Positions 46,401 through 56,013 of a stretch of 64,000 nucleotides of DNA are shown one piece after another. Source of the stretch: Sulfurisoma sediminicola (GTDB lineage Bacteria > Pseudomonadota > Gammaproteobacteria > Burkholderiales > Rhodocyclaceae); NCBI RefSeq assembly GCF_003865015.1, contig NZ_BHVV01000002.1:372001-436000 (forward strand), given 5' to 3'. The translations under genes and the position numbers were made by a program. The notes beneath the pieces are model-generated. The model saw only the letters and a list, made by a program, of their open reading frames with translations. It was not told the origin of the DNA and made no database searches. Every line of letters begins with the position of its first letter. The stretch's first letter is position 1.

Positions 46401-47417
46401 TCAGTCGAGCCGCGCGGCTGCCCGTGCCCGCAACTGGCCGCAGCCGCCGTCGACGTCCTGCCCGGCCGACTGGCGCAGCTTGGCGAGGATGCCATGGCGG
46501 TAGAGGTGTAGCGCCATCGCCTGTGCGCGCTCCCACGACGGGCGGCGGTAGGCGGGCCCGCCGGCGTTCTCCGTTTCGTTGTAGGGAATGAAGTTCATCA
46601 CCGCGTACCTGCCCTTGAGCAGGCGCACGATGCCTTCGAGTTCGTCGTCGTCGTCGTTGATGCCTTCGAGCAGCGTCCACTGGTACTGGATCGGGTAGCC
46701 GGTGGCGCGGCAATAGGCGTCGGCCAGTTCGACCAGCTCGGCCGGATCGATGCGCGGCGCCTTGGGCAGCAGGCGCGCACGCAGGTCGGCGCGCGTCGTG
46801 TGCAGCGACAGCGCCAGCGCCGGCTTGACGCGTTCCAGCGGCAGCCGTTCGAACACGCGGCGGTCGCCGACGGTCGAGAACACCAGGTTCTTGTGGCCGA
46901 TGTCGGCCGCCGTGCCGAGCAGGTCGATGGCCTCAAGCACGTTGTCCATGTTGTGGGCCGGCTCGCCCATGCCCATGAACACGACCTTCTTCACGGCGCG
47001 CCGCCGCCGGCCCAGCACCACCTGGGCGACGATCTCGGCGCTGCCGAGCTGGCGCAACAGGCCGTCGCGGCCGGTCATGCAGAAGGTGCAGCCCACGGCG
47101 CAGCCGACCTGGGTCGAGACGCAGAGACCGTCCTTCGGCAGCAGCACGCTTTCCACCGTCTGGCCGTCGCCGAGTTCCACCAGCAGACGGGCGGAGCCGT
47201 CGGCGCCGCCGTGCGCGGAGCGCACGCGCGCCAATGCGTCGAGGTCGGCGGCGATGGCGGGAAACGCCTCGCGCATCGCCCGGGGGAAATACTGGTCGGC
47301 CGGGCAGGCGCCGGCGTCGAGCGGCAGCGCCCGGGTCCACGCCCGCAGCATGCGTTCCTCGTGGCAGGGCTGGGCACCGAGGTCGCGCAGGCGCCGGCGG
47401 ATGTGTTCGATGCGCAT
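46401..47417 (-). CDS. RlmN-family radical SAM RNA methyltransferase (paralogue)
   Basis: A 338-residue radical SAM protein. The cluster motif is CAVGCTFCMTG, then the GMGEPAHNMDNV segment and the C-terminal methyl-carrier cysteine in DVDGGCGQLR. RlmN methylates adenine 2503 of 23S rRNA and A37 of tRNAs, but this protein is shorter and diverged at its N-terminus, so it is probably a second copy with a changed target. It directly follows the HIT-like gene on the same strand (2-base gap). Confidence 0.85.
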   Translation of the reverse strand: MRIEHIRRRLRDLGAQPCHEERMLRAWTRALPLDAGACPADQYFPRAMREAFPAIAADLDALARVRSAHGGADGSARLLVELGDGQTVESVLLPKDGLCVSTQVGCAVGCTFCMTGRDGLLRQLGSAEIVAQVVLGRRRRAVKKVVFMGMGEPAHNMDNVLEAIDLLGTAADIGHKNLVFSTVGDRRVFERLPLERVKPALALSLHTTRADLRARLLPKAPRIDPAELVELADAYCRATGYPIQYQWTLLEGINDDDDELEGIVRLLKGRYAVMNFIPYNETENAGGPAYRRPSWERAQAMALHLYRHGILAKLRQSAGQDVDGGCGQLRARAAARLD

Positions 47418-47419
47418 GG

Positions 47420-48535
47420 CTAGGTCTGCGCGAGGTCGACGGCGGCGATCTGCGCGGCGATCTCCTCCGGATCCAGCCGCGCGAAATCGGCCGCGATCGC
47501 CAGCGGGAAGCCGCCGGCCATTTCGTACCAGGCCAGTGCGCCCAGCCACGATGCGTAGGCGACTTCGCCCTGCTTGCGCCGCGGCAGGCAGTAGAAGAGG
47601 CCGTCGGAGAGGATCAGGTTGTAGCTGATCTCCTGCCGGTGAAGGTCGGCGATGAATTCGCCGGCCACTTTGCGATCGTCGAACCGCAGGCAGCGGCAGG
47701 GGTAGGGCTCGCTGCCGCCATTGTGCGTCCAGCGCGCGTCTTCGATGGGCAGCGGCGTTTCGCGCAGGAAGCTCTGGAAGTGCAGGTGGTTCACCGAGGC
47801 ATGGGCGCCATAGCTGTTGCAGGCGAGGCCGAAGCCGGGCATGCGCCCGTTCAGTTCCAGCGCGAGGTCCCACAGCCAGGCGAGGTCCGCCGGCTCGAGG
47901 AACTGCGGACGGTGGCCGCCGACGTCCGGGACCAGCAGCCCGTGGTAGTCGGCGAAGGGGAACTTGTTGTAGAAGAGCGTCGCCTTGCGGCCGAGCAGCG
48001 ACCCCTCCCAGATGATCTCCTGGCGCAGGAAGGGCTTGTCGAAGTGGAAACGCGCCGGGTCGAAGGGCGCGCGAATGCCTGTGACGGCTACATTGCTGTG
48101 GCGCGCGGGGCGGTAGGCGCGTAGCGGATTGAATTGCAGCTCCCACGGCCCGGCGCGGCGCAGCTCGACCGGGCGCAGCGTGTCGAAGTCGTGATCGAGG
48201 ATCTCGCGCAGCGTCGCCACGTCGTCGGGGGCGCCGTGCAGCGTCTGCGCCGCGTTCTCGGCGGCAAGGCGCATGAAGCAGGCACGCAGCTCGTCGTGCA
48301 GATGCTCCCAGATGCGCGTCTCGAAATTGGCGTTGGCCAGCACCAGGATGTCCTCGCCCAACTCGCCCGTGGTGCGCAGCAGGTCGACGAGGCCCCGCTC
48401 GAAGCGGTCGCGGAAGACGTCGGCGGATTCGAAGAGGTCGGGCAGCATCGGGTCGGGCAGGGGGTGGGCTTGGGCGAAGGCCCGCCATGATGGGAGTCGC
48501 ACGGCAAAAGTCAACACTGACAGCCCCGCAGCCAT
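47420..48535 (-). CDS. HIT-superfamily nucleotidyltransferase-like protein (GDP-galactose phosphorylase / ATP adenylyltransferase type)
   Basis: A 371-residue protein, or 342 from the ATG at 48448. VNHLHFQSFL near residue 255 is a HxHxQ histidine-triad core. Upstream segments ATLFYNKFPFADYHGLLVPD and FGLACNSYGAHASVNH are like those of VTC2-type GDP-L-galactose phosphorylases and bacterial relatives. A role in nucleotide-sugar or dinucleotide breakdown is possible, but the substrate cannot be assigned. It is paired with an RlmN paralogue. Confidence 0.7.
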   Translation of the reverse strand: MAAGLSVLTFAVRLPSWRAFAQAHPLPDPMLPDLFESADVFRDRFERGLVDLLRTTGELGEDILVLANANFETRIWEHLHDELRACFMRLAAENAAQTLHGAPDDVATLREILDHDFDTLRPVELRRAGPWELQFNPLRAYRPARHSNVAVTGIRAPFDPARFHFDKPFLRQEIIWEGSLLGRKATLFYNKFPFADYHGLLVPDVGGHRPQFLEPADLAWLWDLALELNGRMPGFGLACNSYGAHASVNHLHFQSFLRETPLPIEDARWTHNGGSEPYPCRCLRFDDRKVAGEFIADLHRQEISYNLILSDGLFYCLPRRKQGEVAYASWLGALAWYEMAGGFPLAIAADFARLDPEEIAAQIAAVDLAQT

Positions 48536-48580
48536 CGGGGAAAATGCGCTATCCGGTTCCCGGTGACTTCCGGCAGGTAG

Positions 48581-49408
48581 ATGAACGCAATTTCGCGCAA
48601 GCCCATCCGCTGGCTGCTGGCCGCGGCCGCCGCGGCCACCTGCTGGGCGCAGGCTGCGGATGCGCCGGTCGAGGGGCAGGATGCGGCCGTGGCGAAGCCG
48701 GCGCAAGCGTCGCCCGCGCCGGAGCCGCGCCGCTGGCTGGTGCAGTTCAAGCGCCAGGCCACCGACCGCGGCACGGACGACGAATCGACGCGGACCCAGG
48801 TGAGGTTCGAACATTTCCCGGACGGGTTGGTGAACCTGTGGCGCCTCGACCTGCCGTTTCCCGACGAGAAGACCGACTTCGCCGGCGACCTGTTCAATCC
48901 ACGCCCCGGCGACATCAAGGTCCGCATGGGCATGAAAGCGGTTCCCGTGGCCGGCCGGCCGGTGTCCTCTTTCATCGAGGCCACCCTTCCGACGGCTTCG
49001 CCCGAGTCTCTCGGTTCCGGAAAATATCAGCTGGGGGTGGGGGTGCGTACCCGGGTGCCGTTGGCCTTGGGCACCGCCGCCACGCCTGTCAAGCAGTCAT
49101 TCTCCGCCCAGGTGCAGCAGGTGGTGTCCGTGGCCGGCGACGACGCACGCAAGGACATCAACCAGACCAAGTTCGAGCTCGAGGTGCGCGGGGAGTGGCC
49201 GCAGGCGCGCTTTCTGAAGTTCACCGCAAAGCCGGTCATCGACTGGGTGCAGAACGCGCGCACCGGTGCCGTGGGCGAGCTCGAGGGCGGCTGGCGCGTC
49301 GGCCGCGACTGGGAGCTGGCGCTGTTGGGTGGGGCGCTGCTATGGGGCAAGGGCGTACCAAGCACCTACGGCAAGCGCGCCGAGTTCAAGGCTTCGTATC
49401 GCTTCTGA
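48581..49408 (+). CDS. Exported, probably outer-membrane, protein of unknown function
   Basis: A 275-residue protein with a Sec signal peptide (residues 1-25, LLAAAAAATCWAQA). The mature part is rich in alternating polar/hydrophobic strands (KYQLGVGVRTRVPLAL, QARFLKFTAKPVIDW, GELEGGWRVGRDWELALLGG) and ends in phenylalanine (ASYRF), the usual BAM-recognition end of outer-membrane barrels. I do not recognise a specific family. It is convergent with fabI. Confidence 0.72.
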   Translation: MNAISRKPIRWLLAAAAAATCWAQAADAPVEGQDAAVAKPAQASPAPEPRRWLVQFKRQATDRGTDDESTRTQVRFEHFPDGLVNLWRLDLPFPDEKTDFAGDLFNPRPGDIKVRMGMKAVPVAGRPVSSFIEATLPTASPESLGSGKYQLGVGVRTRVPLALGTAATPVKQSFSAQVQQVVSVAGDDARKDINQTKFELEVRGEWPQARFLKFTAKPVIDWVQNARTGAVGELEGGWRVGRDWELALLGGALLWGKGVPSTYGKRAEFKASYRF

Positions 49409-49438
49409 GGGCCGCGGATCGTCGCCCGCGGACGCGCC

Positions 49439-50266
49439 TCAGGCCACGATGTGCAGGCCCGCGTCGACGTAGATGACGTCGCCGGTCATGCCGGACGACG
49501 CGCCGCCGACGAGGAAGGCGACGACGCGGCCGACCTCGGCGATGTCGACCAGGCGTTGGCCGGGCGATCGGCTGGCGGCCATGTCGATCAACTCGTCGAA
49601 CTGCGCGATGCCGCTCGCGGCACGCGTGCGCAGTGGCCCCGGCGACACGGCGAAGACGCGGATGTTGCTTTCGCCGAGTTCGCTGGCCATGTAGCGGACC
49701 GAGGCTTCGAGGGCCGCCTTGACCGGCCCCATCAGGTTGTAGTTGTTCACCACCTTGTCGGCGCCGTAGTAGCTCATGGTGACGAGCACGCCGCCGTTCT
49801 TCATCAGCGGTTCGGCCAGGTGCGCCATGCGGATGAAGGAATGGCAGGAGACCTGCATCGCCGTGAGGAAGCCGCCCTCCGAACAGTCGACGACGCGCCC
49901 GTGCAGATCCTCGCGCGGGGCGAAGGCGATCGAATGGATGAGGAAGTCGAGCCGGCCCCATTTTTCGCGGATGGCCTCGAACACCGCCTCGAGTTGTCCC
50001 GGCTGGGTGACGTCGAGCGGCAGCAGCATCGAAGCGTCGATCTGCTCGGCCAGCGGTTCGACGTATTTCCTGGCCTTGTCGTTGAGGTAGGTCAGCGCGA
50101 TCTCGGCGCCGAACGCGCGCAGCTTGGCCGCGCAACCGAAGGCGATGCTTTCCGGGCTGGCCACGCCGACGACGAGGCCCCGCTTGCCCTTCAGCATGTC
50201 GCCCACGCGGGAGTCTTCGTCCCACACTTTGGGCAGCGGATCGACGGAGTCGGGATCGGTCAGCAT
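49439..50266 (-). CDS. fabI: Enoyl-ACP reductase
   Basis: NADH-dependent last step of each fatty-acid elongation round. The 275-residue Rossmann protein has [22 protein letters not shown], the Ser-Ile-Ala-Phe segment SIAFAPRED, the catalytic [18 protein letters not shown] (Tyr-x6-Lys) and [13 protein letters not shown]. It has a longer N-terminus than E. coli FabI (about 20 residues before the fold). It is divergent from the acyl-CoA synthetase operon that encodes an acyl carrier protein. Confidence 0.9.
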   Translation of the reverse strand: MLTDPDSVDPLPKVWDEDSRVGDMLKGKRGLVVGVASPESIAFGCAAKLRAFGAEIALTYLNDKARKYVEPLAEQIDASMLLPLDVTQPGQLEAVFEAIREKWGRLDFLIHSIAFAPREDLHGRVVDCSEGGFLTAMQVSCHSFIRMAHLAEPLMKNGGVLVTMSYYGADKVVNNYNLMGPVKAALEASVRYMASELGESNIRVFAVSPGPLRTRAASGIAQFDELIDMAASRSPGQRLVDIAEVGRVVAFLVGGASSGMTGDVIYVDAGLHIVA

Positions 50267-50324
50267 GGCGGAATCCTTTCGAAACACCGAGCGAGGGCGT
50301 CGATCACAGTCTAGCCACATCGTC

Positions 50325-50344
50325 GCCGTCCCGCCAGCACCGAC
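50325..50344. repeat. Dispersed 20-bp intergenic repeat, copy 2
   Basis: GCCGTCCCGCCAGCACCGAC lies in the divergent region between fabI and the acyl-CoA synthetase gene, one base different from the copy at 1855-1874. Confidence 0.55.
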
Positions 50345-50412
50345 TATTGGCCTGCCCTCGCTTTCCTCCATCGCCCCGCGGGACTATATTGCAGCAAGGG
50401 AGCGAAGAAGGC

Positions 50413-52179
<1,767 letters not shown>

Positions 52180-52204
52180 AGATGAAACTTGACGTTTGGT
52201 GCGT

Positions 52205-52310
52205 GATCGGGCCGGTGGGGTGCTCTGCGCTGCTCATGTCCTCCGGCGGTGGCCTGCGGCCGCCGCCTCCTCCTTTACTTCGCTATGCAGAGCACCCCAC
52301 CGGCCCGATC
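52205..52310 (-). repeat. Hairpin element A: perfect 24-bp stem, conserved inner loop strands
   Basis: Arms at 52205-52228 and 52287-52310 are perfect reverse complements. Inside are CTGCTCATGTC on the left and CTCCTTTACTTCGCT on the right, which are the reverse complements of the inner strands of element B. A further 10-bp inner stem (GGCGGTGGCC / GGCCGCCGCC, one G-T pair) closes a TGC loop. The outer stem has no similarity to that of element B. Confidence 0.85.
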
Positions 52311-52356
52311 GGGGGCGTCCTTGGGTGTTTGGCCGTCGCAAAGCTCCCGCGTATTT

Positions 52357-52460
52357 CGCCTCGGGTGACGGGTGGCCGACGCAGCGAAGTAAAGAAGGAG
52401 AATCGGGCGCAGCCCGGTTCGGGTGACATGAGCAGCGTCGGCCACCCGTCACCCGAGGCG
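52357..52460 (+). repeat. Hairpin element B: perfect 26-bp stem, same conserved inner loop strands
   Basis: Arms at 52357-52382 and 52435-52460 are perfect reverse complements. Inside are AGCGAAGTAAAGAAGGAG on the left and GTGACATGAGCA on the right, around an 8-bp inner stem (AATCGGGC / GCCCGGTT). Element A carries the same inner strands in the opposite direction. Confidence 0.85.
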
Positions 52461-52530
52461 CTCTCCGACATGCCACGAACATGGCGTCCTATGCGTCGCC
52501 AGTCGCGCGAAGCGCAGTGGAACAACTGAC

Positions 52531-53535
52531 ATGACCATCGACCACCACGCCCCGCCCCCGCCGTCCGGCCCGGTTTCCTGGGACAAGGACTTCGCGCACA
52601 GGCTGCTCGCCGACATGGTGCGCATCCGCCGCATGGAGGAGAAGTCGGCCGAACTCTACGGCGCCGGCCAGATTCGCGGCTTCCTCCATCTCTACATCGG
52701 AGAGGAGGCGGTGGCGGTCGGCGCGCTGCACGCACTCGCGGCCGCGGACAACGTGGTCGCCACCTATCGCGAGCATGGCCATGCGCTGGTGCGCGGGCTG
52801 TTGATGGCCTCCATCATGGCCGAGATGTTCGGCAAGAGCTGCGGCTGCGCGCGCGGTCGCGGCGGCTCGATGCACCTGTTCGATGCGAAGACGCGGCTCT
52901 TCGGCGGCAACGCCATCGTCGGCGGCGGGCTGCCGCTGGCCACCGGACTTGGGCTGGCGGCGAAGATGCGGGGCGAGGATCGCATCACCGCCTGCTTCTT
53001 CGGCGACGGCGCGGTGGCCGAGGGCGCCTTCCATGAGTCGCTGAACCTCGCGGCCTTGTGGAAGCTGCCGGTGCTGTTCTGCTGCGAGAACAACCTTTTC
53101 GGCATGGGCACCGCGATCGAGCGCGCCGAGTCGCAGACCGACCTCTGCGTCAAGGCGGCCTCCTACGACATGCCGGCGCGGCGCGTCGACGGCATGGACA
53201 TCGTCGCGGTGCACGCGGCGATGCAGCAGGCCGTGCAGTGCGTGCGCGCAGGGCAGGGGCCGGCCTTCGTCGAATTCCAGACCTACCGCTTCCGTGCCCA
53301 CTCGATGTTCGACGCCGAGCTCTACCGGCAGAAGGCCGAGGTCGAGGAATGGAAGGCGCGCGGCCCGATCCACACCTTCAGCGCGCGGCTCAAGGCCGAG
53401 GGCAAACTGACGGAAGAAGAGTTCCTCTCGCTCGACGCGGCCGCTTGCGCCGAGGTGGCGGCGGCCGTGGCCTACGCCGAGGCGGGGCTGTGGGAGCCGG
53501 TCGAAGACCTCTTGAAGGACGTGCATACGCCATGA
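52531..53535 (+). CDS. 2-oxoacid dehydrogenase E1 alpha subunit (pyruvate/acetoin type)
   Basis: A 334-residue subunit binding thiamine diphosphate: [20 protein letters not shown]...[10 protein letters not shown]. The region [17 protein letters not shown] and [11 protein letters not shown] are typical of PdhA and AcoA. Together with the next two genes it forms a second, heterotetrameric-type dehydrogenase next to the homodimeric aceE of this chromosome. It follows the hairpin pair and overlaps the beta gene by 4 bases. Confidence 0.9.
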   Translation: MTIDHHAPPPPSGPVSWDKDFAHRLLADMVRIRRMEEKSAELYGAGQIRGFLHLYIGEEAVAVGALHALAAADNVVATYREHGHALVRGLLMASIMAEMFGKSCGCARGRGGSMHLFDAKTRLFGGNAIVGGGLPLATGLGLAAKMRGEDRITACFFGDGAVAEGAFHESLNLAALWKLPVLFCCENNLFGMGTAIERAESQTDLCVKAASYDMPARRVDGMDIVAVHAAMQQAVQCVRAGQGPAFVEFQTYRFRAHSMFDAELYRQKAEVEEWKARGPIHTFSARLKAEGKLTEEEFLSLDAAACAEVAAAVAYAEAGLWEPVEDLLKDVHTP

Positions 53536-54506
53536 CCAGAAGACTCAGCTACCGCGAAGCCATGCGCGAGGCGATGCACGAGGCACTCGCCGGCGATCCT
53601 CGCGTCTTCCTGATGGGCGAGGACGTCGGCCGCTACGGCGGCACCTACGCCTTCTCCAAGGGTTTCCTCGAGGAGTTCGGTCCCGAGCGCATTCGCGACA
53701 CGCCGCTGTCGGAACTCGGATTCGTCGGCGCCGGCATCGGCGCGGCGCTGGGCGGCATGCGGCCCATCGTCGAGGTGATGACGGTGAACTTCAGCCTGCT
53801 CGCGCTCGACCAGATCGTGAACAGCGCCGCGCTCTTCCGCCACATGTCCGGCGGGCAGTTTTCGGTGCCGCTGGTGATCCGCATGACTACCGGCGCCGGG
53901 CGCCAGCTCGCGGCGCAGCACTCGCACAGCCTCGAGGGCTGGTACGCCCACATCCCCGGCATCCGGGTGCTGGCGCCGGCCACCGTCGAGGACGCGCGCG
54001 GCATGCTGGCGCCGGCGCTGGCCGATCCCGATCCGGTGGTGATCTTCGAGCATGCCGGCTTGTTCAACGTGGAGGGCGAACTGGCGGACGACTGCAAGGT
54101 CGACATTTCCAGCGCCAAGGTCAGGCGCGAGGGCAGGGACGTCGCGATCATTACCTACGGTGGTTCGCTGCCCAAGGCGCTGGCGGCGGCCGAAACGCTG
54201 GCCGGAGAGAGCATCGAAGCGGAAGTGATCGACCTGCGCGTGCTGCGTCCGCTCGATACCGCGACCATCGCCGCTGCCGTCGCCAAGTGCCACCGCGTGG
54301 TCGTCGTCGACGAGAACTGGAAGAGCGGCGGCCTTGCCGCCGAAGTGGTGGCGCGCATCATGGAGCACGCCTTCTTCGAGCTCGACGCGCCGGTGGCGCG
54401 GGTCTGCAGCGAGGAGGTGCCGATCCCCTACGCCAGGCATCTCGAAGAGGCGGCCTTGCCGCAGCCGGAGAAGATCGTCGCCGCCGTGAAGGGATTGCTC
54501 GGATGA
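53532..54506 (+). CDS. 2-oxoacid dehydrogenase E1 beta subunit
   Basis: A 324-residue transketolase-like subunit with [19 protein letters not shown], the [18 protein letters not shown] segment and [20 protein letters not shown]. It is most like pyruvate- and acetoin-type E1 beta subunits. The ATGA overlap with alpha and a 4-base overlap with E2 indicate equal production of all three. Confidence 0.9.
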   Translation: MTRRLSYREAMREAMHEALAGDPRVFLMGEDVGRYGGTYAFSKGFLEEFGPERIRDTPLSELGFVGAGIGAALGGMRPIVEVMTVNFSLLALDQIVNSAALFRHMSGGQFSVPLVIRMTTGAGRQLAAQHSHSLEGWYAHIPGIRVLAPATVEDARGMLAPALADPDPVVIFEHAGLFNVEGELADDCKVDISSAKVRREGRDVAIITYGGSLPKALAAAETLAGESIEAEVIDLRVLRPLDTATIAAAVAKCHRVVVVDENWKSGGLAAEVVARIMEHAFFELDAPVARVCSEEVPIPYARHLEEAALPQPEKIVAAVKGLLG

Positions 54507-55654
54507 TCGAATTCAAGCTCCCTTCGCTCGGCGCCGACATGGACGAGGGCACCCTGCTGGAGTGGAAAGTCGGCGTTGGCGACACGGTGAAGAAGGGCCA
54601 GGTGGTCGCCGTGGTCGATACTTCGAAAGCGGCCGTCGATGTCGAGTGCTGGCAGGAGGGCAGCGTCGGCGAATTGCTGGCCGAGGTCGGCCAGAAGATG
54701 CCCGTGGGCACGGTGATGGCGAAGCTGCTTGAACCGGGAGAAACGGCAGAAACAATAGTCGGCACCCCAAGGGTACTTCCTGCGGGGCGCGCTGGAGCCA
54801 CGGCGGCCGCGCCACCCCCGCGCCGCATGATCTCGCCCGCCGCACGCAAGCATGCGCAGGAGAAGGGCGTCGACCTGGACAAGGTGACCGGCAGCGGCCC
54901 GCACGGCGCTGTGACATTGGAGGACGTCGAGCACGCGGCGGCGGGGCTCGCACCGCCGGCCGCGGTGCTCCCGGCGGCGGACAAGGCGGGCGAGATGCGC
55001 CGCGCCATCGCCGCCGCGATGGCACGCTCCAAGCGCGAGATCCCGCACTACTACGTCGCCGAGGACATTCCGCTGGTGAAGGCGCTGGCCTGGCTGCAGG
55101 CCGGGAACGCGAAGCGCCCGATGGCCGAGCGCCTGCTGCCGGCGGTGCTGCTGTTCAAGGCCGTGGCCGTCGCGCTCAAGCGCTACCCCGAACTCAACGG
55201 CTACTGGCGCGATGGCGGCTTCGTGCCGGCCGAACGGATCAACCTCGGCGTGGCGATCTCCTTGCGCCAGGGCGGCCTGATCGCGCCGGCGCTGCTGAAT
55301 GCCGACGCCAAGCCGCTGACGCAGTTGATGCAGGAACTGACCGACTTGGTGCGGCGCACGCGGGCCGGCTCGCTGCGCAGCAGCGAGATGAGCGAGGCGA
55401 CCATCACCGTCACCAACCTCGGCGACCAGGGCTCGCAGGCTGTGTTCGGCGTGATCTATCCGCCTCAGGTCGCGCTGGTCGGCTTCGGCCGCGTTACGGA
55501 ACGCCCGTGGGCCGAGAACGGCGAACTCAAGGCGCTCCCCATGGTCACGGCCAGCCTCTCGGCCGACCACCGCGTCTCCGACGGACACCGCGGCGCGCTG
55601 TTCCTGCGCGAACTGGCCGACCTGCTGCAACGACCCGAGGACCTCGACAGATGA
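54503..55654 (+). CDS. 2-oxoacid dehydrogenase E2 (lipoyl acyltransferase)
   Basis: A 383-residue E2. Lipoyl domain (about 1-75) with the lysine in [12 protein letters not shown] rather than the usual SDKA, a short linker, E3-binding domain (about 108-145: [20 protein letters not shown]), and acyltransferase domain ending with the active-site histidine in [10 protein letters not shown]. There is no E3 gene in the operon, so LpdA from the aceEF operon or another E3 must serve. The stop overlaps the acyl carrier protein start. Confidence 0.9.
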   Translation: MIEFKLPSLGADMDEGTLLEWKVGVGDTVKKGQVVAVVDTSKAAVDVECWQEGSVGELLAEVGQKMPVGTVMAKLLEPGETAETIVGTPRVLPAGRAGATAAAPPPRRMISPAARKHAQEKGVDLDKVTGSGPHGAVTLEDVEHAAAGLAPPAAVLPAADKAGEMRRAIAAAMARSKREIPHYYVAEDIPLVKALAWLQAGNAKRPMAERLLPAVLLFKAVAVALKRYPELNGYWRDGGFVPAERINLGVAISLRQGGLIAPALLNADAKPLTQLMQELTDLVRRTRAGSLRSSEMSEATITVTNLGDQGSQAVFGVIYPPQVALVGFGRVTERPWAENGELKALPMVTASLSADHRVSDGHRGALFLRELADLLQRPEDLDR

Positions 55655-55905
55655 ATGAATCAGAAATCCGCGCCGTGGTGCTGGCCACGCTGCTGTCCAT
55701 CGCGCCCGAGGTCGAGACCGACGATTTGCGCGGCGACCGTCCGCTGCGCAGCCAGGTCGACCTCGATTCGATGGACTGGCTCAACTTCCTGCTCGGCCTC
55801 AACAAGCGGCTCAAGGTCGAGATCCCCGAGGCCGACTACGCGAGGCTGGTGACCCTCGACGATGTGGTCGCTTACCTTATGAAAAAGCTCGGGATTGGGC
55901 CGTAG
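55651..55905 (+). CDS. Acyl carrier protein of the 2-oxoacid dehydrogenase operon
   Basis: An 84-residue acidic helical protein. The phosphopantetheine-attachment serine is in VDLDSMDWLNFLL. Four predicted helices are in the right order, and the tail IPEADYARLVTLDDVVAYLM is as in bacterial carrier proteins. Its ATGA overlap with E2 is unusual: acyl carrier proteins normally lie with fatty-acid or polyketide genes. This one may accept an acyl group from the E2 or the ligase. FabI is nearby but divergent. Confidence 0.88.
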   Translation: MNESEIRAVVLATLLSIAPEVETDDLRGDRPLRSQVDLDSMDWLNFLLGLNKRLKVEIPEADYARLVTLDDVVAYLMKKLGIGP

Positions 55906-55940
55906 CGCCGGCCAGCCGAAACGGGGATAATTCGCCCTCT

Positions 55941-55954
55941 TTGACCGGCGTCAA
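55941..55954 (+). promoter_or_regulatory. FNR/FixK-type palindrome upstream of iorA
   Basis: TTGACCGGCGTCAA matches the TTGAC-N4-GTCAA variant recognised by FixK/FNR-family regulators. TAAGGT (55977-55982) begins 29.5 bases from its centre, the same spacing as the other two boxes. It predicts low-oxygen activation of iorAB. Confidence 0.65.
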
Positions 55955-56013
55955 TGGTGCGATGCGGCATCGCGGCTAAGGTCCACTTTTCCCGCAACAC
56001 GAGAGAGTCCAAC

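Larger units (their letters stand above)
52180..52530. other. 351-base non-coding gap holding two long hairpin elements
   Basis: The gap splits what would otherwise be one operon. Open frames crossing it follow the palindromes and show no family resemblance, so I read it as non-coding. See the two elements at 52205-52310 and 52357-52460. I see no clear promoter for the downstream E1 gene. Confidence 0.7.

Noticed and set aside
52182-52529. Small coding frames across the gap between the acyl-CoA synthetase and E1 alpha genes
   Set aside because: They follow the two palindromic elements, change sequence with the stems and carry no protein motif. The structure is explained better as DNA or RNA hairpins.
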